From: Planctomycetaceae bacterium
GTDB lineage: Bacteria; Planctomycetota; Planctomycetia; Pirellulales; Lacipirellulaceae
DNA length: 16,251 nt
NCBI GenBank assembly: GCA_002713555.1
Contig: PATG01000067.1
Span: 21,630 to 37,880, forward strand
Direction of reading: 5' to 3'
Shown here: piece by piece, positions 6,696 to 14,270 of the stretch
Numbering within the stretch: position 1 is the stretch's first letter
Layout of the letters: every line of letters begins with the position of its first letter
The notes under the pieces: generated by a model
The model's database searches: none
The model's input: the letters and a program-made list of their open reading frames with translations, nothing else
What the model was told of the DNA's origin: nothing
Position numbers and translations under genes: made by a program

Positions 6696-8354
6696 ATGGC
6701 TGAGCTAATTTTAATCTACCACGGAACGGTCTACGATCCAGCCAATGGGTGTCATGGCGAGGTTCGAGATTTGTGGATCGAAGACGGCAAAATTGTCGAG
6801 TCGCCCAGTGACCCGTCTGCTCCCGTGAATCGAACCATTGATGCCAGTGGTTTGGTGGTGATGCCTGGAGGTATCGACATGCATTGCCACATAGCGGGTC
6901 CCAAAGTGAACGTCGCTCGCAAAATGCGTCCCGAAGAAAAACGTAAAGCAGAGCAAATTCATCGCACTGAGCTGACCCATAGCGGCACCATGGGCAGCGT
7001 ACCCAGTACGTTTGCAACGGGCTACAAATACGCGGGCTTGGGCTACACGACGGCATTTGACGCGGCAATTCCGCCACTTGGGGCACGTCATGCTCACGAG
7101 GAGTTTGAAGACACACCTTGTCTCGACAAGGGCTTTTATGTCTTGATGGGTAACAATCACTACGTGATGCAGTCCATTCGAGAAAACGAGCCCCAAAAAC
7201 TTCAGGCATTTGTGGCGTGGCTGCTTTCTGCAGCCAAAGGATTTGCACCCAAGCTGGTCAACCCCGGCGGCGTCGAGGTTTGGAAGCACAAGCAGGCAGG
7301 CAATGTCCATGGCCTCGATTCGCTAGTGGATCACTTTAATGTGACCCCGCGACAGATTGTCAGTCAGGTTGCCCATGCGGCCCAGCAATTAAAACTCCCC
7401 CACCCCGTGCATATCCATTGCAACAATCTGGGCATGCCGGGCAACTGGGAAACCACGCTTGAGACCATGAAAGCCCTGGAAGGACGACGGGGACACATCA
7501 CGCACATCCAGTTCCATAGTTATGGGGGTGGTGATGGCGATGAAAACACATTTAACAGCAAGGTTGTACCGCTGGCAGAGTATGTTAATTCACATCCCAA
7601 TATTACGGTGGATGTGGGGCAGGTACTGTTTGGCGAAACTACCAGCATGACCGGTGACGGACCGTTGGGGTATTTTCTGTCCAATGTGTACGGCGGCAAG
7701 TGGTTTAGCGGCGACACAGAAATGGAAGCCGGCTGCGGAATAACTCCCATCAAATACAAAAACAAGTCGTTGGTCCACGCCTTGCAATGGGCCATTGGAC
7801 TGGAGTGGTATTTGCTCGTCGAAGACCCGTGGCGGGTGGTGATGAGCACCGATCATCCCAACGGGGGATCTTTTTTGGCGTACCCTCAGATTATCCGTTT
7901 CCTGATGGATCGCACGTACCGGCAGGATGTATTGAAGACATGTCATCCGTTGGTCGGCAAACGTTCGACCTTGCCAGACATCGAACGCGAGTACAACCTG
8001 AGCGAAATTGCCATCATTACCCGTGCAGGGCCAGCGCGTATCCTGGGACTTAAAAACAAAGGCCACCTTGGTCCCGGGGCAGACGCCGATATAACGATCT
8101 ACACGCCACACGAAAACAAAGAGATCATGTTTGAGATGCCACGTATGGTGATCAAATCGGGTCGGATGATAGTAGAAAATGGCGAAATACGAAGCACTCC
8201 CATCGGCAAAACGCTTCATGTGCAGCCTGCGTATGATTTAGAACTCGAAACAGACATTCAGAACTGGTTCGAAAAGTATTATTCCATCCGTTGGCGAAAT
8301 TATCCGGTGGATTCCAGTTATTTGCACGATCCAGAAATTGTCGGCTGTGGCTAA
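6696..8354 (+). CDS. fwdA: Formylmethanofuran dehydrogenase subunit A (amidohydrolase-type)
   Basis: This 552-residue metal-dependent amidohydrolase couples formate to methanofuran (or an analogue), or hydrolyses formyl-methanofuran. Formate moves through a channel from FwdB. Metal-site residues are visible in order: MPGGIDMHCH (His63, His65), the lysine expected to be carboxylated in FAPKLVNPGG (K186), HIHCNNLG (239-246), HITHIQFHSYGG (267-278) and the catalytic Asp in STDHPNGG (D386). All expected ligands look present. ATG 6696 was chosen over GTG 6687 because MAELILIYHGTVYDP is the natural beginning. The gap to the fwdB stop is only nine bases, so the pair is tightly coupled. The gene is convergent with mobA across a 49-base gap with no convincing terminator. 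Confidence in the family is very high; whether the C1 carrier is methanofuran itself is unknown. Confidence 0.95.
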   Translation: MAELILIYHGTVYDPANGCHGEVRDLWIEDGKIVESPSDPSAPVNRTIDASGLVVMPGGIDMHCHIAGPKVNVARKMRPEEKRKAEQIHRTELTHSGTMGSVPSTFATGYKYAGLGYTTAFDAAIPPLGARHAHEEFEDTPCLDKGFYVLMGNNHYVMQSIRENEPQKLQAFVAWLLSAAKGFAPKLVNPGGVEVWKHKQAGNVHGLDSLVDHFNVTPRQIVSQVAHAAQQLKLPHPVHIHCNNLGMPGNWETTLETMKALEGRRGHITHIQFHSYGGGDGDENTFNSKVVPLAEYVNSHPNITVDVGQVLFGETTSMTGDGPLGYFLSNVYGGKWFSGDTEMEAGCGITPIKYKNKSLVHALQWAIGLEWYLLVEDPWRVVMSTDHPNGGSFLAYPQIIRFLMDRTYRQDVLKTCHPLVGKRSTLPDIEREYNLSEIAIITRAGPARILGLKNKGHLGPGADADITIYTPHENKEIMFEMPRMVIKSGRMIVENGEIRSTPIGKTLHVQPAYDLELETDIQNWFEKYYSIRWRNYPVDSSYLHDPEIVGCG

Positions 8355-8403
8355 GTTGCCACGGTGTTGCCCAGGTAATACTCGGCAATTCCAAGGGTGA
8401 GAA

Positions 8404-9045
8404 TTATTTGTCGGCCTGAGCCTGCCATTCAGGTGAAACGGAGAACCCTGCTGCCGCCAACGCTGCCAGGTACTGTGTGGGTGTGTTGAGATTGTTAAGT
8501 GATACCAATTCGGGGTCGGCTATGCGGAGTTGGTCGATAGGAATTGCGATACTGTCTAATTTTTCCAGGAGATAGAAGGGGCGCAGACGATCTGCCGCGA
8601 GCAATTCGCGAATCGAAGGCAAAACCGAAGTACGATAACAAGCCGCCAATGGATGGTAAAACGATTCTTCCTGGGGAATGACGAGATCATGATTGCCAAT
8701 TTGCTGAAACAGATATTCGATAAATGCAGGTTGCAGCAGAGGTACGTCACAACTAGTGGCGTAGACGATTTCTGTCTTAGAGGTGATTGCCTGCAGGCCG
8801 GCAGCGAGTCCCTCGAGGGGACCACGATCCGCTCGCTTGTCTTCAGCAAGCCTCACTGCAGCAGGCAAAGAAGGCAATTCCTGGCCCGGAGCACTCACGA
8901 CAACAATCTGCTCATGGGGAACGATTTCGGAGACAAGCCGCACCACGCGCTGGAGCATCTTCTCTTCGCCAAAAGGCAAAAGCGCTTTGGGAGAACCCAT
9001 TCGCGTAGATTTACCACCACAAAGGACAATTGCACCGCGATTCAT
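8404..9045 (-). CDS. mobA: Molybdenum cofactor guanylyltransferase (MobA)
   Basis: This 213-residue cytoplasmic nucleotidyltransferase adds GMP from GTP to Mo/W-pterin to make the guanine dinucleotide (MGD) form used by FwdB/FwdD-type enzymes. It opens with AIVLCGGKSTRMGSPKALLP, the GTP-binding loop of the family. DRGPLEGLAAGLQ and TSCDVPLLQP carry the substrate and Mg-binding positions, with the Asp in CDVPLL. Length is normal. The start ATG at 9045 has no obvious Shine-Dalgarno. It lies on the opposite strand between fwdA and fwdC, convergent with the former and divergent from the latter. This placement beside fwd genes fits a dedicated role in cofactor maturation. A MocA-type CMP or related transferase is a less likely alternative. 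Confidence 0.9.
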   Translation of the reverse strand: MNRGAIVLCGGKSTRMGSPKALLPFGEEKMLQRVVRLVSEIVPHEQIVVVSAPGQELPSLPAAVRLAEDKRADRGPLEGLAAGLQAITSKTEIVYATSCDVPLLQPAFIEYLFQQIGNHDLVIPQEESFYHPLAACYRTSVLPSIRELLAADRLRPFYLLEKLDSIAIPIDQLRIADPELVSLNNLNTPTQYLAALAAAGFSVSPEWQAQADK

Positions 9046-9074
9046 GGCAGAAGAATATTTGGGATTGATGGTAG

Positions 9075-9104
9075 TTGGATAGGCTCACCTTATATCCTAT
9101 CCAA
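9075..9104. repeat. Nine-base perfect inverted repeat in the mobA-fwdC gap
   Basis: TTGGATAGG (9075-9083) is matched by CCTATCCAA (9096-9104) across a 12-base spacer. It lies in the 188-base region between the divergent mobA and fwdC starts. It could be an operator for a dimeric regulator or an RNA hairpin in either leader. The base match is seen directly; a role is not known. Confidence 0.5.
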
Positions 9105-9144
9105 GAACCCCTCCAATCCAAGAACCCCCCAATCAATGAACCCC
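9101..9144. repeat. Three imperfect tandem copies of a 16-17 base unit
   Basis: Two near-identical units of the form CCAAGAACCCC-(T/C)CC-AAT (9101-9117 and 9118-9133) are followed by a partial third, CAATGAACCCC (9134-9144). The first unit overlaps the right arm of the adjacent inverted repeat. The repeats are strongly C-rich on the plus strand. They look like short slippage-type duplication or binding-site iteration upstream of fwdC. Confidence 0.5.
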
Positions 9145-9149
9145 TGTAG

Positions 9150-9171
9150 GGAACGCCCTCTGTGGCGTTCC
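9150..9171. repeat. Eight-base perfect palindromic hairpin, REP-like
   Basis: GGAACGCC (9150-9157) pairs perfectly with GGCGTTCC (9164-9171) around a six-base loop, CTCTGT, giving a GC-rich stem. It is preceded by CTGTAGG. The form recalls dispersed palindromic elements with GGAACG...CGTTCC arms found in intergenic DNA of some bacteria. Placing it in such a family is from memory. It lies about 62 bases before fwdC and no T-run follows, so it is not a normal terminator. Confidence 0.5.
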
Positions 9172-9233
9172 GAGCGTGCCTATCCCAAACTCCCCAAGCC
9201 CCTTTTCCTCAAAGAGAATGAGTATCGATCAGT

Positions 9234-10049
9234 ATGGCACTAGCACTTACCTACCAAGGCCAAACGACCATTCCTGTCGAAATCGAAGGGCTTACCCCCA
9301 CGTGGGCTCGAGATAAGTCTCTGGCCGAGATTCGGGAATTCGAGATTTTTCATGGCAATCAGAAATTGCCCTTGGGTGAAATGTTTGACATCGAGGGCAA
9401 TGCGAGCGACCTGCAATTTGATTTTCATGGCGATCTTTCTGGAGTGCATTGGATTGGTGCGCATATGTCCGAGGGTGAGATTCACATTCACGGTCCAGGT
9501 GGCAGGCATATTGGCAGTGAGATGCGTGGTGGTAGGATTGAAGTTGCCGGTGACGCGGGTGGTTGGGCCGGCGCCGAAATGAGTGGCGGTCTCCTGCATA
9601 TCCATGGACATGCTGGACATCTTGTCGGGGCGGCTTACCGAGGTTCAGTCAAGGGGATGACGGGCGGAACCATTCTGGTAGATGGGGATGTGGGTAATGA
9701 AGTTGGGCTCACCATGCGACGCGGTTTGATTGCTGTGGGAGGAAGTGCGGGGGATATGCTGGGCTTCAATATGATAGCCGGTACAGTCTTTATTTTTGGT
9801 GAATGTGGCATTCGCCCTGGCGCAGGAATGCGACGGGGAACATTAGGTTTGTTTGGTCCCCTCCCCCCTGCCCTCTTGCCTTCCTTTCGATTCGCTTGCA
9901 ATACACGTGTTCAAGTCATACCGCTGATCAACCAAAAACTGCGCGGGCATGGCTTTACTGCAGGCGAAGAATCCCTCGACAACAAGGTGGACATTTATAG
10001 TGGCGACCATGTTGCTTTGGGTAAGGGAGAGGTTTTCATAAGATCCTAA
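9234..10049 (+). CDS. fwdC: Formylmethanofuran dehydrogenase subunit C
   Basis: This 271-residue protein has the right-handed beta-helix of glycine-rich repeats shared with the C-terminal domain of glutamate synthase. In the Fwd complex FwdC is a scaffold joining FwdA to FwdB/FwdD. About seven repeats of the GxxxGxxMxxGxIxVxG kind run from roughly residue 68 to 207, for example GSEMRGGRIEVAGDAGG and GLTMRRGLIAVGGSAGD. The N-terminal 60 residues form the usual cap. The ATG at 9234 was taken as start, with no strong Shine-Dalgarno. The last 60 residues, including CNTRVQVIPL and the terminal KGEVFIRS, are less repetitive. It is separated from fwdDBA by the oppositely oriented mobA, so it must have its own promoter in the 9046-9233 region, which carries several repeats. 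The assignment is firm because of the repeats and neighbours. Confidence 0.92.
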   Translation: MALALTYQGQTTIPVEIEGLTPTWARDKSLAEIREFEIFHGNQKLPLGEMFDIEGNASDLQFDFHGDLSGVHWIGAHMSEGEIHIHGPGGRHIGSEMRGGRIEVAGDAGGWAGAEMSGGLLHIHGHAGHLVGAAYRGSVKGMTGGTILVDGDVGNEVGLTMRRGLIAVGGSAGDMLGFNMIAGTVFIFGECGIRPGAGMRRGTLGLFGPLPPALLPSFRFACNTRVQVIPLINQKLRGHGFTAGEESLDNKVDIYSGDHVALGKGEVFIRS

Positions 10050-10140
10050 GTTCTTGCAGACAGAATGCAATTTCCTCTCAGGGCCACAATTGCTATTCTA
10101 GGACCTCTATCCGGTTAGTCCCTAGCACGAATACACTTTT

Positions 10141-10932
10141 ATGTCTCTCCTGCCATTTGTTGATGGGTCTTACCGCACGGCACCTCGACGTGTTTTTTGG
10201 TTTGCTCGTTGGTTTCCCAGCGTTGTATTCTATCTGAAATTAACGCGGATTGTGCTGCGATCTGCTTCGCTGGCAAAGCGATCCCTCTACAGTAGCGACG
10301 AATGGGCGCGAAGTAGTTTAGACGTACTACGAGCCCTCGAATCGGTTGGGGTTGAATTCGAGATCACGGGAATTGAGCATCTCCAGCAATTAGAAGGCCC
10401 TTGTCTGGTTGTGGGCAATCACAATAGTACGCTCGAAACCATGATATTACCGTGACTGGTACAGCCTTTTCATGAGGTGACTTTTGTCGTCAAGCAGGCA
10501 TTGATCGACTATCCGGTTTTTAAGCATATCATGCGCTCACGTGATCCGATTGCGGTCACACAACGCGACGCGAGACGAGATTTAAAAACCATGCTGAGTG
10601 GTGGCTTGGAACGCCTTAAAAAGGGTGTCTCATTGATCATCTTTCCTGAGGGGAAACGCAGTTTGGATTTTGATCCAGAAAGATTCAACTCGATTGGCGT
10701 CAAGCTTGCCGCTCGTTCAAAGATGCCCATCGTGCCAGTAGCGCTGGAGACGAGTGCTTGGGGTCTGGGTCGGTTGATAAGCGATATGGGAAAGATTGAT
10801 AATTCGAAAAAAGTTTATTTTTCTTTTGGGCCTGCCCTATATGCTGAAGGGCGAGGTAGTGAAGAGAATAAAGCGATTATTGATTTTATAAGCACAAAAA
10901 TCGCACATTGGCAAAATAGAAAAGTAGATTGA
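10141..10932 (+). pseudogene. PlsC-type phospholipid/glycerol acyltransferase interrupted by an in-frame TGA
   Basis: One reading frame from ATG 10141 to the TGA at 10930-10932 encodes a 1-acylglycerol-phosphate-acyltransferase-like protein, broken by a TGA at 10453-10455 (codon 105). Both sides are clearly one domain. Before the stop is the acceptor motif GNHNSTLE (an H-x4-E variant of the usual H-x4-D), then TMILP. After it come LVQPFHEVTFVVKQALIDYP, the MRSRDPIAVTQR block, IIFPEGKRS and MPIVPVALET. The frame does not change, so a single base change (or a sequence error) explains it. Without readthrough the product loses most of its catalytic domain. It would otherwise acylate lysophosphatidate or a related lipid at the membrane. 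It follows fwdC by 91 bases and has no evident link to C1 metabolism. A pseudogene is the most likely reading. Confidence 0.75.
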
Positions 10933-11013
10933 CGAAGAAAATAGGACGGGGGTCGATTCGATTTTAACTTCCGCTTCCCACAACGGGAATGTACACGCTT
11001 GACGGTTTAGTAC

Positions 11014-11020
11014 AGGAGGA
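11014..11020 (+). promoter_or_regulatory. Strong Shine-Dalgarno deciding a TTG start
   Basis: AGGAGGA lies five bases before TTG at 11026. It is a near-perfect ribosome site in a window where most genes have none, and it fixes the unusual TTG as the start of the SDR-family gene. Confidence 0.75.
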
Positions 11021-11025
11021 CGATT

Positions 11026-11958
11026 TTGAAAGAAATCTGGCTCATTACCGGTGGTGCAGGCAATCTCGCATGTCAGTTGACTTACCGTCTGGCTGCATCG
11101 GATCGCACGATTGTGCTATTTGACATCGCCGATCAGCCCGTTGCTGATACGGCAGACGGATGCAAGTACATCCAGGGCGATATCAGCAATCCAGCTGATA
11201 TTGCTCATGTTTTCGAGCACGCGCGTCCAGATGTCGTTGTCCACTTTGCTTCGCTGCTGTCTGGGCGGTCTGAATCTGATCGTGGACTGGCTTGGCGAGT
11301 CAACATGGACGGTGCATTCGAATTGTTCGAGCAATCTTTGCAATACAACGTCAATCGTTTTTTCTTCCCGAGTTCTGTTGCATCGTTTGGTGCACCGCTG
11401 CCAAATCCCGTACCCGAGGATTTTCCTCAGTGGCCCATCGGTTTCTACGGTGTCACCAAAGCCTGTATCGAACGGCTGGGCATCTACTACCACGAACGAC
11501 ACGGTCTCGACTTCCGCTGCATACGAGTGCCCATCGTCGTTTCTCCTTGGGCACATGCGGGAGCCGCCAGCTCCTATGCTTCTATGGCCTTTATCGAATC
11601 CATGCGCAACGGTCAGTTTACGTTCCGCGTCCGTCCGCAAAGTCACCCGGCCTTGATTTATATCGATGATCTCACTCGCGCGGTTGTTGAATTGTGCGAA
11701 GCGCCCGCTGAGCAACTGACGCGACGCTGCTACAACGTCCAGGCACTGTCTCCGTCATCGACGGATTTGGCGGAAGCAATCCGCGCGCGAATTCCGAACG
11801 TCGAGGTCACATTTGAAACGGATCCAAAGATTGCAGACTTGATTGACAGTTGGCCCGTTCAGTTCGAGGACGCTTCTGCACGATCCGATTGGGGTTGGAC
11901 CCCTCAGTTTGACCTCGACAGCATGGCCAACGATTTTACTTTACGATTGCAAAACTAG
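11026..11958 (+). CDS. NAD-dependent epimerase/dehydratase family protein, L-threonine 3-dehydrogenase-like
   Basis: This 310-residue extended short-chain dehydrogenase has an N-terminal Rossmann fold. LITGGAGNLA (6-15) is the nucleotide loop, with Ala in place of the last Gly of TGxxGxxG. FDIAD and GDIS carry the next NAD contacts. FPSSVASFG and YGVTKACIERL supply the Ser and Tyr-x3-Lys catalytic residues. The C-terminal half resembles epimerase-type threonine dehydrogenases: MRNGQFTF, IYIDDLTRAVVELCEAPAEQ, and near the end DSWPVQFEDASARSDWGW. That enzyme oxidises L-threonine to 2-amino-3-ketobutyrate with NAD+. A sugar-nucleotide epimerase is the alternative, but the C-terminal match favours threonine. 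TTG 11026 is supported by a strong Shine-Dalgarno. Its 3' end overlaps the convergent secreted-protein gene by 18 bases. Confidence 0.82.
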   Translation: MKEIWLITGGAGNLACQLTYRLAASDRTIVLFDIADQPVADTADGCKYIQGDISNPADIAHVFEHARPDVVVHFASLLSGRSESDRGLAWRVNMDGAFELFEQSLQYNVNRFFFPSSVASFGAPLPNPVPEDFPQWPIGFYGVTKACIERLGIYYHERHGLDFRCIRVPIVVSPWAHAGAASSYASMAFIESMRNGQFTFRVRPQSHPALIYIDDLTRAVVELCEAPAEQLTRRCYNVQALSPSSTDLAEAIRARIPNVEVTFETDPKIADLIDSWPVQFEDASARSDWGWTPQFDLDSMANDFTLRLQN

Positions 11959-12465
11959 TCGAACAAGCCCGCCGTTGGCGACTGTCCGCATACTAAATAC
12001 TCGATTCCCGAGAGCGGCTGTGTTGTTAAAGAATCCGTCGTACGAGCCGATTGTCGTGTATCTTAAAAGAGGGTCCAGAGGGTTTGGGAGCTCAAAATAG
12101 ATCAAGTCGAGTTCTTCGTGCACTGCGGGTCCGGGATTAGTGGCGTCGTATGTAATCGAGGCATTCGTGAGGCGCACCCCTGCTACAGGAGAAAGCTGAG
12201 TCGTAATGCCGCCGCCAGGACTCGCGTTCGCGTAGTAGGTAAGCTCGCCCGTGAGTGAAAAGCCTTGGCCAGTATCCAGGTTTAAGGCATTAACAACGTT
12301 GTCTCCACCGCCAGGTTGGTCGCATGCGTCTCCATCAAAGCAACCAAACAGTCTAAAGGTTTGTCCAACAGCTTTTGCTGAAGGAAACATCAAGTGCATG
12401 CAGAGGAAACTAAAGATCAAAATGCAGCAAGAGACTCTCGAACGCCACAGCACAGAATTCCTCAC
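11941..12465 (-). CDS. Hypothetical secreted protein
   Basis: The family is not recognised. GTG at 12465 begins a 174-residue product and is preceded by TAGGAGAGGAA (12470-12480), a good ribosome site, which makes the gene credible. Residues 1-32 form a signal peptide: basic start with arginines at 2, 8 and 10, hydrophobic core CCILIFSFLCMHLMF, and an AKA signal-peptidase I site. The mature part starts VGQTFRLFGCFDGDACDQPGGG, is rich in Gly, Asn, Thr and Asp, and looks beta-rich. It has one possible disulfide (Cys42, Cys48) and no obvious catalytic motif. No PEP-CTERM anchor is seen at the end (LVRLVLQS), although the style recalls planctomycete extracellular proteins. It is convergent with the threonine-dehydrogenase-like gene. 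It might be a truncated relic of a longer protein. Confidence 0.55.
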   Translation of the reverse strand: MRNSVLWRSRVSCCILIFSFLCMHLMFPSAKAVGQTFRLFGCFDGDACDQPGGGDNVVNALNLDTGQGFSLTGELTYYANASPGGGITTQLSPVAGVRLTNASITYDATNPGPAVHEELDLIYFELPNPLDPLLRYTTIGSYDGFFNNTAALGNRVFSMRTVANGGLVRLVLQS

Positions 12466-12887
12466 GAGGTTCCTCTCCTACAGAATGTTTACATTCAAGT
12501 TGTAAAGCTATAGCCCGGCCTTCATCTACAGTATCAGCCAGCGACAAGGAAAAAAGCTAGAGATCGGGGTCTGACAAAGAATTCTACTGATGAGACTCAG
12601 TCCACCTATCTTTTTGAAGAAAAGATTGTTCGTAGAGATAGTTCTTCTCGCCAGGAGTTCGTGACCAGAGACACCCAAGGGCACAGAGACTTGATATGGC
12701 AGTGAGAACCATTATGCAAGCTATGTTGAGTTCAAAGCCCGCCCATCATCCGGACGTACGTGCACAAGATCAAACTCAGGCTGGTTGAGGCAATCAGGGG
12801 TGCCAATCAGTACGTGCTTATTCGATTCGATCGTACAAGGGTTTCTGAATGTCACGAAATTGAGCGACTGACGCACTGCAAAGCCAT
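12466..12887. other. Non-coding gap of 422 bases
   Basis: This stretch lies between the start of the secreted-protein gene and the end of moeA, both on the minus strand. It has no ORF with family resemblance on either strand, no tRNA-like fold, and no clear terminator with a T-run. The only plus-strand ATG frame of note (12696-12788) encodes 30 residues without support. It should hold the promoter of the secreted-protein gene near 12466-12560, but no consensus boxes stand out. Confidence 0.6.
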
Positions 12888-14135
12888 TCAGTCGTAGAGA
12901 AAGACTTCAACGTCCGTACCTGCCGGATATCCTGAGGAAGGGCCTGGTACCATAACAAAACCCGCCGCCCTGCAGCTTGAGCTGAGGACCGAAGCGCCAC
13001 AGCCAACTAATGGCTGCAAAGTACCTGCCACGATTTCTACGCGAACATAATCCGTGCGTCCTACAGGTGATTGGATTTCTTTTGCCAGTTTCATCGTTGT
13101 TTTACGGTGGGGCAAATCGGGGGCATGGCCCCCCAGGCTACGTACTGCACGACCTGCAAATAAATCGTATCCACACAAACTAGCCACGGGGTTGCCAGGG
13201 AGTAGAAACACGAGCCGACCGGCAAGGGTTCCCAGGCCCAAGGGCGCTGCGGGTCGCATTGCCACTCCGTGGATTGCCAACTCACCCTGTTCGGCAACTA
13301 AAATAGGGACGTGGTCTTCCTGGCCCACACTGGAACCTCCAGATGCTATGAGAATATCGGCATCTTGAGAGAGTGCTTCGCGGATGGCCTCTCGATTGTC
13401 CGGGAGAATCCCCAGGTGGTGTGGCAATCCCCCATCTCGTTGGACGAGTTCAGAAAGCATTGGCCCATTGGAATCAACGATCTGGCATCCTGCCGGTTGT
13501 TGGCCGGCTGGCAAGAGCTCGCTTCCCGTAATCACCAAGTTGATACGCGGTCGACCTACCACTTCAACAACGCTATGGCCAATTGAGCAAAGCAAGCCAA
13601 TGTCTTGGGGTCTTAGTGTGCGACCACGACGCAACACGATGTCGCCTTGCTGGATGTCTTCTCCAATCTGGCCAAAGTTCTTGCCCGCTGCCAGGGGTTG
13701 TTGAACGATGATGGAACCTTCGTTGGTCTGTGTTTTTTCAACAGGAAGCACGGCATCAACATCGAGAGGTAGCGGTGCCCCCGTCATGATTCTTACCGCT
13801 TGTCCGGGAGCAACAGTTCGCTCAAACTTTTTGCCGGGGAAACATTCGCCAATCACTTTTAACTGGATGGGTCGTGCGTCTGAAGCCAGTTCGATATCTG
13901 TTGAGCGGAGAGCATACCCGTCCATCATGGCACGCGAAAAACTGGGAACATGCACACGGCTAATAACGTCTTTTGCAAGCACACGCGAAGCTGCTTCGAA
14001 GACGGGAATCTTTTCAGAGCCAATAGGATTGAGCTGATCGATTTTACGTTGTAGCCATAACTGCGCTTCATCGTATGCAGAACGCTGGGTAAAACCTCGC
14101 ATGCGAACATCAGTATTGGGGTGAGGTGTGGACAT
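12888..14135 (-). CDS. moeA: Molybdopterin molybdenumtransferase (MoeA)
   Basis: This 415-residue enzyme inserts molybdate (or tungstate) into adenylated molybdopterin, the last step before MobA. Visible landmarks in order are VPSFSRAMMDGYAL (about 63-76; usually PxxxxSxMDGYA), GQAVRIMTGAPLP, a VITGSELLP block, then DILIASGGSSVGQEDHVP with the Asp expected to hold metal. MRPAAPLGLG stands where many MoeA proteins have MKPGKP. LPGNPVASL precedes the C-terminal domain IV, which ends GTDVEVFLYD. Length is typical. The start ATG at 14135 has no Shine-Dalgarno. The gene is divergent from the second fwdB across 209 bases, so the two may share regulation. In organisms with two MoeA types one can be W-specific, and the changed MKPGKP region might relate to that, but this is only a guess. 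Confidence 0.93.
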   Translation of the reverse strand: MSTPHPNTDVRMRGFTQRSAYDEAQLWLQRKIDQLNPIGSEKIPVFEAASRVLAKDVISRVHVPSFSRAMMDGYALRSTDIELASDARPIQLKVIGECFPGKKFERTVAPGQAVRIMTGAPLPLDVDAVLPVEKTQTNEGSIIVQQPLAAGKNFGQIGEDIQQGDIVLRRGRTLRPQDIGLLCSIGHSVVEVVGRPRINLVITGSELLPAGQQPAGCQIVDSNGPMLSELVQRDGGLPHHLGILPDNREAIREALSQDADILIASGGSSVGQEDHVPILVAEQGELAIHGVAMRPAAPLGLGTLAGRLVFLLPGNPVASLCGYDLFAGRAVRSLGGHAPDLPHRKTTMKLAKEIQSPVGRTDYVRVEIVAGTLQPLVGCGASVLSSSCRAAGFVMVPGPSSGYPAGTDVEVFLYD

Positions 14136-14241
14136 CGAATAGGAGCTCGGGAGTTCAGGATGGAAACAGCTAAAGCATCATAATACAAGGGATACCAAAG
14201 CAAATGGCAAAAAAATGAGTCGTGGAGAAGAGGTGCGCCCA

Positions 14242-14270
14242 TGGGCAATTTAGCCAGGGTATTCTATACT
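14242..14270 (+). promoter_or_regulatory. Candidate sigma-70-like promoter for the second fwdB
   Basis: TGGGCA (14242-14247; four of six matches to TTGACA) is followed after 17 bases by TATACT (14265-14270; five of six to TATAAT), ending 74 bases before the GTG start. A ten-base palindrome, GCCCATGGGC (14237-14246), overlaps the -35-like box and could be an operator. The match is modest and could be chance. Confidence 0.25.

Noticed and set aside
6694..8219. Several long minus-strand frames (up to 209 codons) opposite fwdA
   Set aside because: fwdA shows all expected motifs. The antisense products are Cys/His-rich with no family resemblance, as expected of shadows.
8355..8403. Terminator between the convergent fwdA and mobA
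   Set aside because: Only a five-base TTGCC/GGCAA pairing with a 12-base loop was found, with no T-run.
10054..10074. TTGCA/TGCAA hairpin followed by TTT after fwdC as a terminator
   Set aside because: The five-base-pair AT-rich stem and short T-run are too weak to support termination.
10453..10480. Selenocysteine insertion at the TGA in the acyltransferase
   Set aside because: The only downstream stem is four base pairs including one G-U, the enzyme family uses no redox-active Cys there, and both FwdB copies in the window use Cys rather than Sec.
11116..11715. Long open frame (199 codons) on the minus strand opposite the threonine-dehydrogenase-like gene
   Set aside because: Its product resembles no family and it lies wholly antisense to a gene with clear Rossmann and catalytic motifs.
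12696..12788. 30-codon plus-strand ORF in the gap before moeA
   Set aside because: No ribosome site, no family resemblance and very short.
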